DNA of 64,000 nucleotides from Onchidella celtica (GCA_963931925.1 OZ007569.1:43990521-44054520); one strand, 5' to 3'. Counted from the stretch's first letter, positions 21,758-33,971 are shown. Numbers and translations are program-made. The notes: generated by a model not told the origin, from the letters alone.

Positions 21758-24700
21758 TTAGAATTGCAAATGAAAAGCAGCTATTTCCATAGTGGGAATG
21801 ACTAATTTCTCAGCGGGTTTCACAATACGTTTTTTGACTGTATGAGTCAGTGTTGTTTCATGGAGATTGGTAAAACTGAAATCTTTGAAGAGCTCGCTAA
21901 ATGAGATGGAGGAATCAGATGGTGAACACACAAAGTTCTGAGGGACAGGGAAATCACAGTCATAGCCACGTCGATGCAAGATGACACTAGTGCCATTGTA
22001 GTTGAGATTGCCATTGGCTAAACTCCGAATGCTGACAGCGCTTGTATCACATGGGAGAGTGTTGAATAAGGGCTGGACAGTTTGGAAAAATACATCCGTC
22101 TCTAATGTTGTAAAATATGTCACTAAGGGGTGCTGCAGAAGGTCACTGATGCCTAAGGAATTTATGGAAAGAGCTGCAAAGTCCAAGTGTGATGTTTTCT
22201 TGGGTATTTTTCTTCTCTCAACCATCAGCACAAATTTGCTGATTGTGGATTTAATGTCTGTCACACCTTCTCCCATCCCTCTGTTGTCGTCATAGATCAG
22301 CTGACGGTCTAGCATAATTTCCATCTGACCTTTCTCCAAGCAAGCCACCCCATGAGGCTGAGCTGATAACATTGTGAGCCTATGTTGATGATTCTCCAAT
22401 ATAACCCCTGACGTCATTGGATAATAGTTTGCTTCAATGCGCACAGCTCTATTTGTCCGCCGTTCGATAAACTGAAAGCCATTCTGATCTGTGAAAAAGG
22501 AAAGATCAGGATTTTTTATATCTGAATTGAAACGCAAGATGATCTCTTTATCTCTAAGAGTATGGATATTGAGTTCATTCTCAATGAAAACTGCAGAGGC
22601 GATATGAGTTGGATGGTGGTAAAGTGTAATATGGTGAGTGATATATGGCTCATATCCCACGTCCACTCGGGTCATTAGAGGACCCTGTGTAATTCTGATG
22701 ACTGGAATGTTTGGAAAAAGGGCCGTTGCAGGACCATGTGGATAAAAGAGATAAGCCCCACTTCCTTGAGACTTATAGAACTGGAAACTCAGGTTGAGAA
22801 CAGTCACGTTTCCAGTGGTCAGGTCTTTCATTTTCAAAAGAGATCCTGTTCTGGGATCAAAAGTCAGTTCTATAACATTGTTGTCAACTACAATAGGAGT
22901 TGTCCTTTTTGGCTCAGGTTTATTCTGGTGGAAACGCAGTGCACTGGAGACTCCAAGCTGATCTGTGTTGACGACTTTTATTGTAGAAGTGTAAGATGTA
23001 CTAGCAGGATTATCCTTCTTGTAGAGTACAAAAGGCAAAACGGCAAGAGGACCAATATCCACAATGAATGTCAGCTCAAACACTTTGTCGTTAACCATTG
23101 CATCTTCATCCTTGTTCCATACTGGGCTGATCTGACTTGGAATAACCAGCTGAGAGGCAGAGACAACCTCCAGAATTTGACAATTAACCAACAGATGGAC
23201 AGCTTGCTGCCTTGACTGCCCAAGCGGGTTAAAGATGAGCACAGTGGTACCAGATTCTCGAACTGGAATTATTTGCTTCTCAGGCAAGCTTTTATGAGAT
23301 TTTCTCATGGTTTCTGGCTTGAAAACTACAGGTGATTCCACTTTGCCACCAGAAACAAGAGACTGGAGTGACCCCTTGATGACTTCTTGAGACTGTGTAT
23401 AAGCCCTGAACAAGTACTCCTCGTAGTCTTCCACCACAAACTCTTTGGCAGTGCCTGTGATAGCATCATGGTGCTGAAACAGACCCAGGGCTCTTCTGGC
23501 TTGCTGAAGGAAATGGGCCTGAGCAGAAAATCTATTTGCTGGGTTTACTTTCCACTTTTTGTAATAGGCGTAGTTCAAGGTGCTCAAAATATCAGCTGCC
23601 TGAAGATTTGCTTGCACTTCACGACTAAAGTATTTGTCAAAGGGTCGGGTGGTGTAATATCCGGTCCAGTAGGCCATATCTCTGTCTGAATATGGGAAAA
23701 AGTCTCCACTTAATATTGGGAATTCTACGTCCTTGTGCATTAGTTTTTTGTTGATATGCTCCTGTTTGGTAAGCTGGAAGTAATCTTTCAGCGTACCCCA
23801 CTGAACATTGACATTCCAGTCGACTCGCGAATTCATATATTGGATTAATTTTTCATAATTAGTGTATTGCTGATCCCATTCCAGTTCTCGGTCATAGCGG
23901 AAATCATCACCAATGGGCACAAGAATAGTGTTGTATTTGAAATAATATGCTTTAGCACGATACTGAGCATTTAGCATTGTAGCACTTTTCGCAATGTTTT
24001 CTTTAGTGACGGGCTCAGCTCGGGATTCTGAATTATCTCCAGGAATCTCCCGAAAATCAAAGTGTAGGCAAGCAAAGGGATTTGGACCACAACTGAATTT
24101 GATGCTGTATAACATGAAAGGCATAATATGACAGAATATGTCAGTGGAGCCCTTTCTGTCCCACATTTGTCGCCAGTAGAATTCCAAAGCTTGCTCTTTG
24201 ATTAGTGATGTTTTCACTGCTTGGTGAACTCGCTGGATTACCATGTTGGCCATACCAGACTTCTGCCACAAGTAAGGCATTGTGCCTGAGTAGCCAAATG
24301 GATCTATAGACCAACTGTTTTCTGGGCGGACACCGAGGTTCTCCCACAACCACTGATGACCCTCGATAAGTTGGTCAATGACTGCAGCATAGTGAGTACT
24401 GGCCTCATCAGGCATTACCCAGCCCCCGAGTACTATCTCCAGTTGACCCCGTCTGATAAGTCGACGCACATGAACCTAGAGAAACAAAAATCGAGTAAAT
24501 GAACGTATCAAAAAACTACATTACATAATAACATTACAGATGTCTGAAACAATTTAGTTGACGGGCCTTTAAAATGCAGCTTATAATCCGTCTATTCTCA
24601 TATACGGTACATGTTTTATGTATGTGTTTCAAATTAAAAACAACAATATCAACAACAACAACAGCAACAAAATCCTGTTACTTCTGAAGACAGTGAATAT

Positions 24701-27700
24701 TTCTAAAGATCTAGCATATCTTTTACCTGGATCTGAAGATACAAAAAACCAAAAACATTTGTGTAAAACGAAATGTTCTTTTTTAATATTCAAATTTTTT
24801 TTCCTCAATGCTCACGGTAGAACTGCTGGTGAAGGAAATACATATGTATTTCAGTTGATTGTTTCATAAGCTGGTCTTCATAAATATACATAAGAAATAT
24901 GATAAATGATGAGGATAATAAGACAGTAAATTTATTCATTGAAACGCACATTTAATCAGGAAATATTCACTTTTTTTTTTATTTGTCTATGTCTAGCTTT
25001 TATTGTTGCTATTATCATTATTAGTATTATTTTTAGTTTTTGATATTTTTTTTCTCTGTTAAGAGATACTTTAAATTGAAAATTGCAAAGCTTTGACTTT
25101 TTTTTATATTTTAAAATTGCTTATAAATATATATGTATTCTGAAAATATAAGAGCTGGATAAATTGGCTGCTGAACTTAAGAGTTTCCAAGGCTCGTTTT
25201 TCTGTGTGTGACAGCAAACTGCCTCCGTTAAAGTCACCCATACCTTGACTGCATCCTCTAATTCATTCCACCACATAGAGAAAAAAACAGTCTCAGCCCA
25301 AATGAAGGTCATATTGGGATACTGGGTCAGTTTGTTGACCATGTTTTCCAGTATGTGCTTGGTCTGATCTGAATAGTATTCGTTGACCGTTTTCAGCCAC
25401 CCTGGATCTTGATGCGAGTGAGGAACCAGTACAACATTCAGCCTGGGTGGTTTGGTAGTCCGGTCTGAGAGGGTACCAGGAATGAAATATTAGTTGTGGC
25501 ATCACAACGTCCTAAGATGTCAATTTACATCGCACTTGGATTACCAGGAATGAAATATCCTTGCTTGCATATCACAGTATTAAATTGCACTTGCATTATG
25601 AAAACAGTTCTTCTATAGGCTACCAGCAATAAGTTTAACACAAAAACTGTTTGTGTATTACGATAACAGACTTTTGTGCAGTGATTATAAGATATAAAAT
25701 TATAAAATAAAAATAAAATAAACAAAGGGCACAAGTAAATACATGACACGGTCCTCATTTTGATGAATGATGTGGAAAAAGTGTAGCATAAACAGTAAGT
25801 CTCCTGCTGGTATAGCACTCATTTGTGACCTTTGACTCATGTTTATTTTGCAGAGTAATATATTTTACATTTAATACCACTAAGTTTTACAATAAACAGT
25901 TTACCTTTATATAACACAAACAGTTCTAATGCAATTGATATTGTTTATTCCAGTCTGTGGCTAGCTTGGTGTAAACTTAAAATGTGGCAGGAAAAAAAAA
26001 GGTGTATTTTGCAAAAAGAATCCTTACCTGTGTTGAATTTTGGAAGAAAATAAAGGATAGATATGTTACTTAAAACTACTCCCGTCCCAGGTTATATAAT
26101 GTTACTTCTTGTTATTCAACACTTGGCCGGGCATGTCCATGATATTTTTAAGCAGAGTTAAAGCATAGTGGATTTAGGAAGAATGCTCCCGCTTTGTAAA
26201 AGTAGAACCTCTTCAGAGCTTATTGATGGTGTCGGGCGCAAAACCAGCCAAGTCAAGATAAGCAAATTTTACAGGAGGAACAAAAAGTTGCGGATAACAC
26301 AAAAGGGAAATGTACTTAGCTGGTTTGATCACATGTCTATTTTGAATGTTTCTATTGAATTATGGTAAGGGCTATTTTTACAGATGATGCAGGGTTCCAA
26401 TTTTCATAAATTGGTACTATAAAAAGAAATATGAACATTTCGGACTTAGCGGGTTTGCGCCCGAGACCATCGTTATACATGTAGCCGCTATCCAGCTGAA
26501 GCTCACTGAAATCAAAATCAGTATAATGACACCATGGGTAGGAATGCTAAACAGATCAGGTAAACTTGCAGTTAGAAATTGGAGACTTACGATAGTCTTG
26601 AGTTGGTACAGGCATCTCCCATTCTCCACTGGATCTGACGTTGAATTCAGTTTTGTGGAACAGGTCAATGGTTGAGATATTGGCATGATGGGCTGGACCA
26701 GAACCTGTTAAACTGCACACATCAGGGTCCTGTTTGACGCTTATCTAGTATAGGGGAGAAAAGATGATTTTAGAACACTGATTATGATATTAATGATAAT
26801 ATTTTTGGAGGGTAACAGATTAACGGTAGGGAACAGTTAAAGGAGACTTGCAAGGTTTTGTAGTATATAGGAAGGTGAATGTTTAAAAGTAAAATTCATA
26901 CCAATTCAATTCTGTGCTAAACCATTACTGCTGTCTCAGCAAGTTGCTGTAGATCACTCTTTTGATCAAGCAATAATGCCTAGCTGCAATAAAGGTTTTA
27001 ATATATTTCATGCAGTTTCAAATGACATCACCATTTTTCTGGCGGGCTGGACAAGATGCAAGTTTCCTTTCAAATAATTTTTAAAAACATTGTAATTATG
27101 AAAGAACACTGGATTTTTTAGGCTCTCTGGACAGGGTGGATGTTTCTTTTTCAAATGTTTCAAAAAAATCCTTCTGTTAGTAAAACATCATTTTTTGAAG
27201 CTCTCTAGGACAAGACAGGTGTTTTCTTTCAAATACTGAAATAATGTTGAAATTGTCCGTTTTGCAAGGGACAATTTTTTTGAAGTTACTAAGACGCCCC
27301 AGCTCCATGCTCATAGTGTAAAGCACCTTCACTCTTCCCATGATTTGAATGATGAAAGCGATGCAAACCACCCAGTCAGCATCACTAGGTCAGTAGCCTA
27401 CGACATAGATTTCTGTTGGATTGGCAGCATTACCCCAAGGACGAGTTCCCTACATCAAACTGAGATTGGCCCGATGTCATAACCAGCAGATCTGTGTAAG
27501 AAAGATGTCATTCCTATGTGCAAACTTGACATCAGATTTCCGTAGGATTGTTGCTGGACAACCGCCCCTTCTATTTACCTTACTCAAAGACCCGTGGCTT
27601 CTGCTGTCCAACATCCTCCGGTGATGCTGCTGCAGCTCCACCCTGGCCACTTCATCAGGCAGGTTGATGTACAGGCCCAGGGACAACAAGACCAGGAGCC

Positions 27701-27749
27701 CCACGGCCACCACTCGGTGCCAGAACTTCATGTTGCTCAGGAACCACAT
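21758..27749 (-). CDS. Alpha-mannosidase II-like, GH38 type II Golgi membrane enzyme (four exons)
   Basis: Exons on the minus strand are 27749-27579, 26744-26591, 25464-25244 and 24475-21758. All introns are GT-AG and the joined frame is open for 1087 codons (human MAN2A1 is 1144). Exon 1 gives a short cytoplasmic tail and a signal anchor at about residues 12-29, so the catalytic part should face the Golgi lumen, where the family trims mannose from N-glycans. The GH38 signature HSHQDPGW (124-131) supplies zinc ligands His126 and Asp128. WSIDPFGY (237-244) holds the nucleophile Asp240, GDDFR (371-375) the acid/base Asp373, and FQHHDAITGTA (515-525) the zinc ligand His517. Oddities: Gln127 stands where the family usually has Asn, and Tyr244 where it has His. 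The segment MPFMLYSIKFSCGPNP (300-315) and the missing Cys-Pro-Trp after it remove the GlcNAc-binding residues of Golgi mannosidase II. It could be a GlcNAc-independent paralogue. Two start Met codons (1 and 7) are possible. Confidence 0.93.
24476..25243 (-). other. Mannosidase intron 3 (768 bp)
   Basis: The donor GTATGG follows the Lys codon ending ...ELEDAVK, and the acceptor ...TTTCTCTAG precedes VHVRRL. The intron interrupts in phase 0. The inside is AT-rich with T runs and no recognisable element. Confidence 0.85.
25465..26590 (-). other. Mannosidase intron 2 (1126 bp)
   Basis: The donor GTAAGTC follows ...PTQDY plus one base, and the acceptor CTCTCAG precedes the remainder of a His codon. 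The intron is phase 1. A decoy donor (GTAAGG near 26027) lies inside without a matching exon. Confidence 0.85.
26745..27578 (-). other. Mannosidase intron 1 (834 bp)
   Basis: The donor GTAAATAG follows ...GSLSK and the acceptor ...CCCTATACTAG precedes ISVKQDPD. The intron is phase 0. The unspliced frame reads about 30 codons into the intron before a stop. Confidence 0.8.
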
Positions 27750-27905
27750 CTTGTCCTCGCTGGCCGATGGTTAGGACTAGCAGCAGGGGGTGGTGGGGAA
27801 TACAGCGGGATGACCAGCATACTGGGGACCATCAGAACTCGTGCAAAGTTGGGTATTCATCTGAAATGCAAAGGATACCTACCATTATTTATAGAGACAG
27901 ACCGT

Positions 27906-27995
27906 TTAGCCTTTGGCTATTACACTACTGTTTAAACAAAATTGCCCTGTTATACTGTCAGTAAGGGATTGGGGTGGGGAGTAGGGGTCCGCCAT
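27906..27995 (-). other. Candidate upstream ORF in the mannosidase 5' leader
   Basis: An ATG at 27995 in strong context (GCACCATGG) opens a 29-codon frame (MADPYSPPQSL...) ending 157 bases before the mannosidase ATG. The surrounding 27960-28050 is locally GC-rich. If the transcript starts above it, this frame could lower mannosidase translation. It might instead be an unrelated short exon. Confidence 0.3.
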
Positions 27996-30900
27996 GGTGC
28001 CGGACGCGACTTTTACGGCATCACAGAAGGTCCACCACCAACGCAGCTCTCACCTTCAATTTAAAAATAAAAAGCTGAACTATAGCTATATTAATGGTAA
28101 TAGAGCCTTTCTGTCACAAGCCTGGATGCACGGCCTGGGATCATGACAGCATCTCGAGTTTTTATTACTCGTTTTCGATTTAGTCATTTTCATTCTTTTG
28201 TTGCATAAAATAATAATATGTGTCTCTTTCAGAAGGGGTTATTATTCTAACAAACGGCACTTTATTTCAAATGGCAAAATTGTCAAAATGAACATAATGA
28301 CACTTCACGTTCGGACTTGTGAATAAAGTTAGTTCTATATTCAATAAGTCACAGTCTGCTTTGTTATAATTATAATTTATATTGTTACAGACATCACTAC
28401 ACAAAGTGGTTGTTGCAATTGTCTGAAGAAGTTTGATCGATTAGGCAGTTCATTTCTCTGCAGAAATGTCGGTCCATGCCGACACTGACAGTCTATTTCA
28501 CGAATATTTCTCCAATTTTCTTGCTCTGCAGTATCAAATGGGTGACAACATGCGATCTAAATAATAATGTGTGTGTCTGTGTTTGTGGTTCAGAGAGAGA
28601 GAGAGAGAGGGCAGTGGGATCGCACTGCCTAGTTTTAAACTTCATTTTCACGTGTGCAAACACCTCTTTCCTTTCATATGATTTTGATTTAATTTCTTCT
28701 GTAATAAGATACCCCCCCCCCTCCTTTTTTTGTAATTAAAATATGGAAGCGGTTACATGTATCATGATTAAATTACTCAAGAAGAAAGTGAGACGAAAAG
28801 CATCTTCTATCCAGAAACTGCTCAGTTCTCTTTGCTGTATTACTGCACACACCTGCTCAAATTTTAGTTACACGTAAAGTCTGTCATTCTTAATAGACAG
28901 CCTACATTTCTCCGGTTTCAAGGTAGGCAAAACATAAAAGGAATAATGCACTCCTACTATGAGATATGATATCTGGAGTTCTGAATGAAAATATCGCACG
29001 AGCAGTATTGTTCCAACACCAAAGGGGAGCATGAAACTGCCCGTCTAGACTTCTGCATAGAGCAAATTTACACTTGAATCTCCGTTCATCGCATAATTGG
29101 TGGGCGCTTCTGGCGGGTCTCCTAGCCTATCGGTCTGTTGCATTATTACGTCTAGATTGTCGTGCTTCTTCCTGGCACAATGTGGCCGTTATCATCGTGT
29201 CCACGTGCTATCTCCAAAAACTCAAAACCTCGCAGAATAATGACGTTTTAAAAAAATGTCAAGAAAATGTAAAAGATTTAGCCCGCCTGAACAGTTCAAG
29301 AGAGATAGGCTATGTGACATCATGTGCAGTCTAATATTGTATTTGGCATGCTGTCAGATGTCAGATTTTTTTTTTTACTCTATTGTAGTAGCCTATTTGC
29401 GTGACTGCCAAAGGACACGAAGATTTCTGTTGTTGACGTGAGTCCTCCCAATGAATATACATGTATCCCATCACACCATTCTGAACATTTTGGACATAAT
29501 TTTTATTATTATTATTTTACATGTATTTATAAAGCATAATTTCCCGCCATGTGACAGCCCTTTTGATAATGCATAAAGAGCTTAAGGTATTGATCTCTTG
29601 CTTTATTCAGGGGCAGGTTTTAATTGGTAAATGTTTGAGGAATAACAGTTCTCAGCCCACACACTATGTCTTCCTGCACGTATCGACGGACATGTCCTCA
29701 TCTCGTCGAGTACAAGATGCTCTACGTCTACGTTTTGTTCAGCTTGAATTCATATTGCCAGTAGACTGCAGTTGACATCCGATCCATCTCTTATTAATTT
29801 CTTCAAACGTTGTCTGTAAGCAGGTGATGACATTCGGCAGTTTCTATTTTTAAATGCCTTTTAATTTTTTTTCATTATTTCTTGTGTAGAGGAGCTCAAA
29901 CTCCGATGAAAAACTTCTCAAATGTGAAGTCCGCGTAAATGGAACACTTTAAATACTGTTCTGGGGAGACCGGATAGCGATTGCCCAATGAAATGTGTTT
30001 TTCTTGGTTTAAAAAATACAAAACAGTACGTGTGAAGAAATATTGAAATAAATTGTGCAGTAGAGCACTCCTTTTCCCCTCCCCAAATTGTATGTTAAAT
30101 AGATAGGCCCACACTGAATACTGAGTGTAATTAAGGGCAACAAAGATAACAGTAACATTAAAAGTCCATTCAGAATGACGCATAAGGTAATTTTGTACGG
30201 GGAAAAAAATGTAGGAATATAGAGGGAGAAGAGAGATGAGATAAATAAGAAGAAACATCAATGTGATGAAGCGGCATAAACAGATGAGAGAGAGAGAGAC
30301 TGAGAGAGAGAGAGAGAGAGGGAGAGTTAGGAAGTAATATGTTATTCATAGCGAAGATTAATGAATGACAAAATAACCATAAGGAGTCAACAGAAAACAA
30401 CAATGTCCGACGAGCTGTTCTTGATGAACCGATTTTACGACTGGTACACCATCCTTATTCCTTGCGCAAGCCGAGTGCGCGACGGCACGACATGGGAAGT
30501 CGTACCATAATGATAGGGTGACCTCTTTAAAAAAACAACAACTGTACCTTCAATTTTTTTTGTTCCATTTTTTTGCATACCAGATGAGATAAAAAATATG
30601 CTTTTGCAAACTGACCCAATAATAATAATAATAATTTTAAAGTAAATGCTGCATAATCAATTTGTCATGGGGAAAGAATGCCAGTATGCACACATCGGTG
30701 AATTATTTTTCTGTACGAGGTTTGGCAGCTGATATGGTCCACGAAGTTTTAAACAACAGCGTGTTTTTTTCTAGTGAGTGCAAAACGAGAGACAATCTTG
30801 GAGGCAGCTCTATGCCTGTATTGAAATCTAGCGCCTATGACCCCCACAGCCATGCTATGTTTAGAAATGTACACAACTGTCAACGGCCCTTGACTTGAAC

Positions 30901-31297
30901 GGGTCATGCAACGGAAGCAGGTTGTACTGGTTGCGAAAGGTTTTCTCAAGTCATTGCATGGTGCCCTATTGTAAACTAAGCCCTCAGTGGTTAGCAAGAA
31001 TATCATGTCACATTGTAGAAAAACAAGAAAGACTGCCATTAAACTGTTAACCATGGCAGGGGGTGGTACTCGGATATCTAAGACATCACTTTATACAACA
31101 GACATTAATTTTGCATGAAAGTTACCACTCATTCGCAAATATTTTATCTGGAATCAGGGACATGGCTGTGGTGTGTGTTCATACACTGTCATACAGACAT
31201 AACACTGTCTGCCGTGTCTTCACTTCTACCTATGTCACTTTTGTGATTTCTGCATTTTGTTGTAAAACTTCGGTGCATAAAAAATTGAATGAACACA
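27996..31297. other. Probable promoter side and intergenic DNA, no further gene seen
   Basis: I found no coding exon. Simple tracts include short GA runs at 28591-28609 and 30287-30325, a C run at 28701-28711, and (TAA)n at 30619-30634. Frames at 29896-30261 and 30749-31054 carry no known domain. Confidence 0.4.
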
Positions 31298-31475
31298 CAG
31301 TGGCGGCCCTACAATTTTGGGACCCTGAAGCTTGAACTGTTAGGGGGTCCCTTCTCAGCCAACAATAGCAACGTATCCAAAATTCACTTATTAAAAAAGA
31401 GTTTCTTCAAGGCCCCTCCGGTATTAGGAGACCTGAAGCTTAAGCTTCATTTGTTTCACAGTAGATTTGCTATTG
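31298..31475. mobile_element. hAT-like MITE, family A, complete short copy with 8-bp TSD
   Basis: A 178-base element starting CAGTGGCGGCCCTAC and ending GTAGATTTGCTATTG. It is flanked on both sides by the identical octamer TGAACACA (31290-31297 and 31476-31483). The inside contains a quasi-palindromic pair, ACCCTGAAGCTTGAACTG near the left and CCTGAAGCTTAAGCTTCA near the right. The CAGTGGCGG terminus and 8-bp duplication are typical of hAT elements. It has no coding capacity and must have been moved by a transposase encoded elsewhere. Confidence 0.88.
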
Positions 31476-31483
31476 TGAACACA

Positions 31484-32117
31484 TTAGAACAAAAATGACA
31501 AAGTTTGCCCTTCCGATAATGCATTCTCATCCTCACGACAGCAACAAATAGACCCGAATTTAATGCAGGCAGTAATTTGAGTAAAGGCCATGTATTCTCA
31601 TGTCCACGGACGTTCATGATTGTTGCATACTGCACTGAGATTCACTGTCAAGCCTATTTTTTTGCCAAACCTGAATGGTCGGAACACCTACCAACTGAAA
31701 CCAGGTCAACGTTTTAATAACAACTGTGACTAGTGTGAGGGACTGGAAGCAAATGCATGATAAACTTCAGGTGCGCAGATGTCATTGTTGAAGACATTTA
31801 CTACAGCAATTTGAGTGAAAAAACAACAACACAACAACAACATAGGAAGGGAAGTGTTTCCACAGTTGGTCAAATGTTCAAATGCAGCGAAACAAAAAAT
31901 CATTGTGTCTTGACTTGTTCAGTCGCCAGTCCTATTCGATACAGCATACATAGTATGTAATAGTAATAGAACCCCATGAAGAAGACAAAAGTGGCATGCA
32001 TCTCCTTGCTCTTAATGTTTGACATTATTAGAACCGACCTGAAACAGAATTATGTTGATATCTGGCATCTACAGGTGTATCGTAACACAATTTATTGATT
32101 TCTTTTTCTTTTCCTAG
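31484..32117. other. No gene seen
   Basis: Non-coding sequence with an (AAC)n-like patch near 31822-31843. A minus-strand acceptor-like site (TCTGTTTCAG at about 32036) is followed by only short open frames, so I call nothing. Confidence 0.35.
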
Positions 32118-32282
32118 GTGTTGAGTCCCTCTCGTCTCTCGGGAATCCCTTCTCTCTTCGCCGGTTCTTTCACACGAAGGAATCATGAACGGTACTTTAT
32201 GTCAGTAGCAAAAAGGAAATGGAAAAGCACCGACATTAAAAAAGATCCGAGTCTTAAATGGAAGATGAAATTTAGTCTGTGA
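32118..32282 (+). other. Candidate terminal coding exon (plus strand)
   Basis: A strong acceptor (TTTCTTTTTCTTTTCCTAG) precedes 54 open codons beginning VLSPSRLSGIPSLFAG and ending in a Lys-rich tail (...LKWKMKFSL) with a TGA stop. The pyrimidine tract and the open phase-0 frame are the evidence. I recognise no domain and see no convincing upstream exon on this strand. It may be a true 3' exon of an unknown gene or chance. Confidence 0.3.
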
Positions 32283-33273
32283 CTTACCCACTATTACCAG
32301 TTTTGGCAGTAGACGCTTCAAGTTAATAACATCCAATGTTGACATTCAGTTCGTTACGCAAGGCGACCAGGTACTATTAGTTTTCCAGGTGTTACCGTGT
32401 CACTTCCTCGTCCCTCAGTGGTGCACAGGGAAACAGACACATACACATTTACGAGACACACTAACCTTTCCTCTTTTCGTTTGTCAACCGATTGCTTTAA
32501 CCTGGGAAATTAGGTCGTGTACTCCCCGACAAGCGTACAGGCCACACACAAACGTCGCACTGATGACAAAGAACGGTTTGACGGCAGGTATTGGTTGAGG
32601 GCTTGAGGCCGCCTCGCGCTACACGCTGTCGCCAGCCCAGGTGTGTTATCCATATGCGTGGTAACTGTCACCGCTAACGGGGTGACTACTTCCCTTGATT
32701 TTTTTGTGTTTCCACACAATAATGTCACTTCGAATTGCAGCGGAATTCATTAGTAATAAAAAAAAGCAAGCGTCACTCGCATTAAAACAAATAGAAGAGG
32801 GACTAGGTTTAATTTTATTTTCGCATATGTGTAAACCGTTCTTATTTTTAACTAAATTTTGTTACCGTTCCCAAAAACTGCGGTAACTCAAAAATTCGAA
32901 AAGTCGATTTATATGTTATATATATATTGTGCTAAAATGAAACAGTTTATTGCTTCTCCTCAAACGTAGCCAAAATCGATTACTACATTTTTATTTTAAG
33001 GGAAGGGTGACAGTTTGACAACCAGTCTTGGAAGACTGCTCAGATCTTAGCTTAGGGTCTGACTGCTTACATGTATATGTAATTATATTTCCATGCCAAA
33101 CAGTGAAGGAAGCGTAAATGGGATAGACAGTGACAAGAAAAGACTGGGCAGTTGAAAACTGTGCTTTAAACCAGAGAACACAGATTACATAACAGCAACA
33201 ACAACAACAACAACAACTTTTCAAGCAATTAGATTATGAACCTTGATTATAGCCTCATTATGCTTTCACTCAC

Positions 33274-33367
33274 CTGCCTGATGTAGTTGATGAGGAAAAC
33301 TAACCGTCCTCCATTTTGTAAGATCTGATCAATCACGAGATCAGTCGCCATGTTCTTGTCATGTCAT
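33274..33367 (-). other. Candidate first coding exon (minus strand)
   Basis: After the acceptor ACATTTCAG the sequence has 16 bases of leader, then ATG in good context (AGAACATGG). There follow 26 codons starting MATDLVIDQILQNGG and ending ...INYIRQ, then a consensus donor GTGAGT. A 5' untranslated intron followed by a short coding exon is common in animal genes. I do not recognise the protein. The donor is phase 0 and so is mannosidase exon 2, so an alternative mannosidase first exon is formally possible, but it would lack the membrane anchor. A separate gene is equally likely. Confidence 0.35.
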
Positions 33368-33967
33368 CTGAAATGTAAAGTAACTTCATTACAATCATGC
33401 CTTCTGTACAATATTCTTCACCTGAGATAAGATTATAACCTTCTTTCAGGTGTGGTTTTGACAGCTTTAAAAAGAAAGAGGCAAAATGCAAGTTCACATC
33501 ATCAAAGGTAATTGAAAACTAAATCAGTTTACTCTTAAAAGAAAAATAGGAAAAATCTTTGAGCAAAATAATGTGGCTGTCTATGGGTTTTCACCACTCT
33601 TTGTTCATTATTCTTCTTCTTGCCTTTCTCTCTCTCTCTCTTTCTTTCTCCCCCCCCCCCCCCAAGAAAATGTGCTACTGTCCTCTGAAATTTAGCCTGA
33701 AGTTTTGATAGTCAGTCGCTTCTTGCACTTGCTATCATTTCCATCTAACGAAACCGTGTGTGTGCGCACACAATCAGTTCCCGTACACTCTCAACCTATT
33801 TTACCTCATTTTACAGTGATGAGGAATAACCTGTGGGCCATTATGTTTCAATGTTTGTTTTGGCCGCATGGGTAAACCTTAGCTGGTACTTCCCAAAAAG
33901 GCTTGCATTGCACGGCAGTGCCATTCCCATAATTGTATGTTTGAATTTATGGAAATCTGAAGTGAAA

Positions 33968-33971
<4 letters not shown>
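33368..33971. other. No gene seen
   Basis: AT-rich sequence with a CT/C tract at about 33630-33663 and no supported exon. Confidence 0.4.

Noticed and set aside
22002..23689. Plus-strand frames of 97-159 codons
   Set aside because: Antisense shadows of the large mannosidase exon.
24141..24353. 70-codon minus-strand frame
   Set aside because: Alternative frame inside mannosidase exon 4.
26017..26060. Extra mannosidase exon ending at a GTAAGG donor within intron 2
   Set aside because: No open segment with an acceptor precedes it, and the four-exon model already keeps frame and family alignment.
31900..32026. Minus-strand exon after TTCTGTTTCAG with a Tyr/Phe-rich 44-codon frame
   Set aside because: Open only in one phase, which does not fit the upstream candidate exons; composition is not protein-like.
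32288..32345. Minus-strand ATG exon reading MSTLDVINLKRLLPKLVIV followed by GTAAGT, similar to the start of a Rho/Ras GTPase (KLVIVG then the P-loop)
   Set aside because: Only about eight residues resemble the family, and no downstream exon with the GKT or DTAG motif is found in the following 4.5 kb. Chance is likelier.
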